From NCBI RefSeq assembly GCF_016406105.1, contig NZ_CP066308.1, positions 3,538,501 through 3,602,500 on the forward strand: a stretch of 64,000 nucleotides of DNA, read 5' to 3'. Positions 62,118 through 64,000 of this stretch are shown piece after piece (the first letter of the stretch is position 1; every line of letters starts with the position of its first letter). Under the pieces are notes generated by a model, which ran no database searches, had not been told where the DNA came from, and saw only the letters and a list, made by a program, of their open reading frames with translations. The position numbers and the translations under genes are program-made. Source of the DNA: Brevibacillus composti. Lineage in GTDB: Bacteria > Bacillota > Bacilli > Brevibacillales > Brevibacillaceae.

Positions 62118-62141
62118 TTTTATCATAAGTGGTTGATAAAA
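62118..62141. promoter_or_regulatory. 8-bp inverted repeat upstream of the permease
   Basis: TTTTATCA and TGATAAAA separated by 8 bases; on the minus strand it contains a possible -10 (GATAAAAT). Candidate operator. The rest of 61914-62276 shows no gene. Confidence 0.35.
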
Positions 62142-62241
62142 TGAAATCATCTGTTTCGCCACGAATCTATGCTCTTCTGTTCGTCTTTGGCCAGGCTGCG
62201 TCCCACTTTTTCATATGGGGTAACGAACGAATTGGCCAAAT

Positions 62242-62273
62242 AAAAAAAGGAACCGGGGATCGATTCCTTTTTC
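62242..62273 (-). terminator. terminator of the rRNA-tRNA transcript
   Basis: On the minus strand GGAATCG-atcccc-GGTTCC type stem with a 7-T tail, 4 bases past tRNA-Leu. Confidence 0.85.
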
Positions 62274-62276
62274 TTA

Positions 62277-62359
62277 TGGTGCCGGTAGAGGGACTTGAAC
62301 CCCCACGGTTTCCCTCACGATTTTGAGTCGCGCGCGTCTGCCAATTCCGCCATACCGGC
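62277..62359 (-). tRNA. tRNA-Leu (CAA)
   Basis: 83 nt with a long variable arm and encoded CCA; anticodon loop CTCAAAA. Last tRNA of the cluster. Confidence 0.95.
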
Positions 62360-62371
62360 TTATCAAGTTGA

Positions 62372-62445
62372 TGGAGGAGGCACCCGGATTTGAACCGGGG
62401 ATAAGGGTTTTGCAGACCCGTGCCTTACCACTTGGCTATGCCTCC
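62372..62445 (-). tRNA. tRNA-Cys (GCA)
   Basis: 74 nt, acceptor GGAGGCA / TGCCTCC, CCA encoded; anticodon loop CTGCAAA. Confidence 0.95.
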
Positions 62446-62470
62446 GTAGGTGAGAGAGCTAAAAGCTATA

Positions 62471-62546
62471 TGGAGCGGACGACGGGTCTCGAACCCGCGA
62501 CCTTCGCCTTGGCAAGGCGACGCTCTACCAATTGAGCTACGTCCGC
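62471..62546 (-). tRNA. tRNA-Gly (GCC)
   Basis: 76 nt, acceptor GCGGACG / CGTCCGC, CCA encoded; anticodon loop TTGCCAA. Confidence 0.95.
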
Positions 62547-62550
62547 AAAA

Positions 62551-62625
62551 TGGCTGGGGTACTAGGATTCGAACCTAGGAATGACGGAGTCAAAGTCCGT
62601 TGCCTTACCGCTTGGCTATACCCCA
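62551..62625 (-). tRNA. tRNA-Gln (TTG)
   Basis: 75 nt, acceptor TGGGGTA / TACCCCA, CCA encoded; anticodon loop CTTTGAC. Confidence 0.95.
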
Positions 62626-62640
62626 ATATGAGGTTAAAAA

Positions 62641-62717
62641 TGGGGCGATCGATGGGAATCGAACCCACGAATGTCGGAGCCACAATCCGATGCGTTAACC
62701 ACTTCGCCACGACCGCC
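62641..62717 (-). tRNA. tRNA-His (GTG)
   Basis: Acceptor GCGGTCG / CGATCGC with the extra 5' G opposite discriminator C, as expected for His; CCA encoded; anticodon loop TTGTGGC. Confidence 0.95.
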
Positions 62718-62723
62718 ACATAA

Positions 62724-62797
62724 TGGCAGGGGCAGTAGGAATCGAACCCACACCAAAGGTTTTGGAGACCTTCGTTCTACCTTTAAACTATGCCCCT
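62724..62797 (-). tRNA. tRNA-Trp (CCA)
   Basis: 74 nt, acceptor AGGGGCA / TGCCCCT, terminal CCA encoded; anticodon loop CTCCAAA. Confidence 0.95.
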
Positions 62798-62803
62798 CTA
62801 AGA

Positions 62804-62876
<73 letters not shown>

Positions 62877-62921
62877 AAAGTAAGAACAAATCATCATTGC
62901 CATCTGTACCAAAGGACAAGA

Positions 62922-62998
62922 TGGCGGAGCTGACGGGACTCGAACCCGCGACCTCCGGTGTGACAGACCGGCGTGAACTCCAACTTCACCACAGCTCC
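62922..62998 (-). tRNA. tRNA-Asp (GTC)
   Basis: 77 nt, acceptor GGAGCTG / CAGCTCC, CCA encoded; anticodon loop CTGTCAC. Confidence 0.95.
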
Positions 62999-63092
62999 AT
63001 TTTTGGTTAACAAGCAAGATTTGGTTGCCCCCTGCGGGGACTACGATTCTACTTGACCGAAGAGGATTATCTCGACGTAGTACAAGTAGATT

Positions 63093-63169
63093 TGGTTGCG
63101 GGAGCAGGATTTGAACCTGCGACCTTCGGGTTATGAGCCCGACGAGCTGCCAGACTGCTCCATCCCGCG
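63093..63169 (-). tRNA. initiator tRNA-fMet (CAT)
   Basis: 77 nt. C1 faces A72 (unpaired, CGCGGG...CCCGCA) and three G-C pairs close the anticodon stem (GGG CTCATAA CCC), both marks of the initiator. CCA encoded. Confidence 0.94.
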
Positions 63170-63189
63170 ATGATTATGATGGATAAAAA

Positions 63190-63210
63190 TGGTGGAGGCT
63201 GACGGGATCG
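63190..63210 (-). pseudogene. 21-base duplicate of the tRNA-Val 3' end
   Basis: 63190-63210 equals 63346-63366 exactly: CCA end, acceptor strand and part of the T arm. Beyond it the similarity stops. The 135 bases to the real tRNA-Val hold no other recognised RNA. Confidence 0.7.
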
Positions 63211-63345
63211 CTTCCACTTGCGACACTGCGTCGAATCATCTTCGCAAGCGAGCAAGATCTGAAGTACCCGAGCAATGCTCCTCGTTCTTCATCGAGGGTG
63301 AACCGGTACGGGAGATCCCGTTTCCGATCGTCGCGAATAAGAACA

Positions 63346-63421
63346 TGGTGGAGGCTGACGGGATCGAACCGCCGACCCTCTGCTTGTAAGGCAGATGCTC
63401 TCCCAGCTGAGCTAAGCCTCC
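63346..63421 (-). tRNA. tRNA-Val (TAC)
   Basis: 76 nt, acceptor GGAGGCT / AGCCTCC, CCA encoded; anticodon loop CTTACAA. Confidence 0.95.
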
Positions 63422-63449
63422 CTGATTCCTGTAAAAAGAAGTCTTAGGG

Positions 63450-63490
63450 CCCTGCAAGGTATTCGATATCTTGTCGAATACCTTGCAGGG
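63450..63490. repeat. perfect 17-bp inverted repeat between tRNA-Val and tRNA-Glu
   Basis: CCCTGCAAGGTATTCGA (63450-63466) and its exact complement (63474-63490) with a 7-base loop. No T-run follows on the minus strand, so it is probably not a terminator. Confidence 0.9.
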
Positions 63491-63494
63491 TGTA

Positions 63495-63571
63495 TGGTGA
63501 CCCGTAGGGGATTCGAACCCCTGTATGACAGCGTGAAAGGCTGCTGTGTTAAACCGCTTCACCAACGGGCC
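63495..63571 (-). tRNA. tRNA-Glu (TTC)
   Basis: 77 nt, acceptor GGCCCGT / ACGGGTC (one G-T pair), CCA encoded; anticodon loop CTTTCAC. Confidence 0.95.
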
Positions 63572-63576
63572 ATGTA

Positions 63577-63669
63577 TGGCGGATGGAGTGGGATTTGAAC
63601 CCACGAGACGAGTCATCCCCGTCTACACGATTTCCAATCGTGCTCCTTCGGCCGCTCGGACATCCATCC
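63577..63669 (-). tRNA. tRNA-Ser (GGA)
   Basis: 93 nt with a long variable arm, acceptor GGATGGA / TCCATCC, CCA encoded; anticodon loop TTGGAAA. Confidence 0.95.
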
Positions 63670-63672
63670 ATA

Positions 63673-63748
63673 TGGCTCCTCGGGAGGGACTCGAACCCCC
63701 GACCGATCGGTTAACAGCCGATTGCTCTACCAACTGAGCTACCGAGGA
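63673..63748 (-). tRNA. tRNA-Asn (GTT)
   Basis: 76 nt, acceptor TCCTCGG / CCGAGGA, CCA encoded; anticodon loop CTGTTAA. First tRNA after the 23S gene. Confidence 0.95.
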
Positions 63749-63824
63749 ACGAATTGAAGGTAGCAGCATGTGTGCTGTTTCGCACCTTCAAAACTGGATA
63801 TGCATGCTTGCTAAGCGATTGGTT

Positions 63825-64000
63825 GTGGATAAGTCCTCGACCGATTAGTATTCGTCAGCTCCACGCGTTGCCGCGCTTCCACACCGAACCTATCAACCTC
63901 ATCGTCTATGAGGGGTCTTACCAGCTTAACGCTGTGGGAAGTCTCATCTTGGAGGGGGCTTCACGCTTAGATGCTTTCAGCGCTTATCCCTTCCGCACAT
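63825..64000 (-). rRNA. 23S ribosomal RNA, 3' end (partial)
   Basis: The minus strand carries the conserved 23S end ('GGTTGATAGGTTCGGTGTGGAAG', 'GGAGCTGACGAATACTAATCGGTCGAGGACTTA'). The exact 3' end is set from the usual ...GAGGACTTA... pattern and may be off by several bases. The gene continues beyond the right edge. Confidence 0.93.

Noticed and set aside
61914..62130. Purine riboswitch in the nucleobase permease leader
   Set aside because: The conserved purine-aptamer blocks are not visible; only a simple hairpin and a dyad are seen.

Overview
The window looks like chromosomal DNA of an endospore-forming, aerobic member of the Bacilli with moderately high GC, most like Brevibacillus or a relative. 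The evidence is the sporulation pair prkA-yhbH, a ydaJKLMN-type exopolysaccharide operon, Bacillus-style T-box and lysine riboswitch leaders, strong AGGAGG ribosome binding sites, and a long tRNA cluster attached to an rRNA operon. The species call is an inference.

Layout. 1-9.1 kb: the N-terminal part of a VanW-type protein and an acidic membrane protein (minus strand) diverge from three pilin-like genes (plus strand). The third has an in-frame stop just before its class III prepilin signal. Facing them is a 1297-residue secreted Ig-like protein. 9.4-14.9 kb: a lysine permease under a lysine riboswitch, a VOC protein, an AraC regulator, and an alaR-alaT operon behind a T-box leader whose specifier reads as alanine. 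14.9-25.1 kb: the ydaJKLMN operon, in which the YdaK GGDEF is degenerate but keeps its c-di-GMP I-site, then a truncated ppx and a PAS-GGDEF-EAL protein. 25.2-36.4 kb: an ArsR regulator beside a broken EamA gene; a cupin-aldolase-TRAP transporter operon and a divergent GntR/DUF6282 pair that share an operator-like dyad; a MocR regulator with a tandem repeat in front of a divergent EamA transporter; and a DinB protein.

36.5-49 kb is a plastic island of lower GC. It holds gene relics, two near-identical 1476-bp IS4-type elements in opposite orientation with 9-bp target duplications, an IS5/IS1182-like element that cuts an IS256 relic, and a three-gene DDE/ATPase/DUF6431 transposon with multi-repeat ends. 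Among these are two sets of small secreted-protein genes. Each set is hit by one IS4 copy, and both interrupted genes can be restored in frame by removing the IS and one target duplication.

49.1-62.1 kb returns to housekeeping genes: yhbH, prkA, a 30-residue membrane protein, HAD, trmL, a methyltransferase, a heme-type membrane protein, an amidase, ogt, queG-rnhA, a B3/4-domain protein and a nucleobase permease. Two related short-unit minisatellites and one tandem 66-bp repeat lie between these genes. 62.3-64 kb, minus strand, is the 3' end of a 23S rRNA gene followed by 13 tRNA genes and a terminator, with no 5S gene visible.
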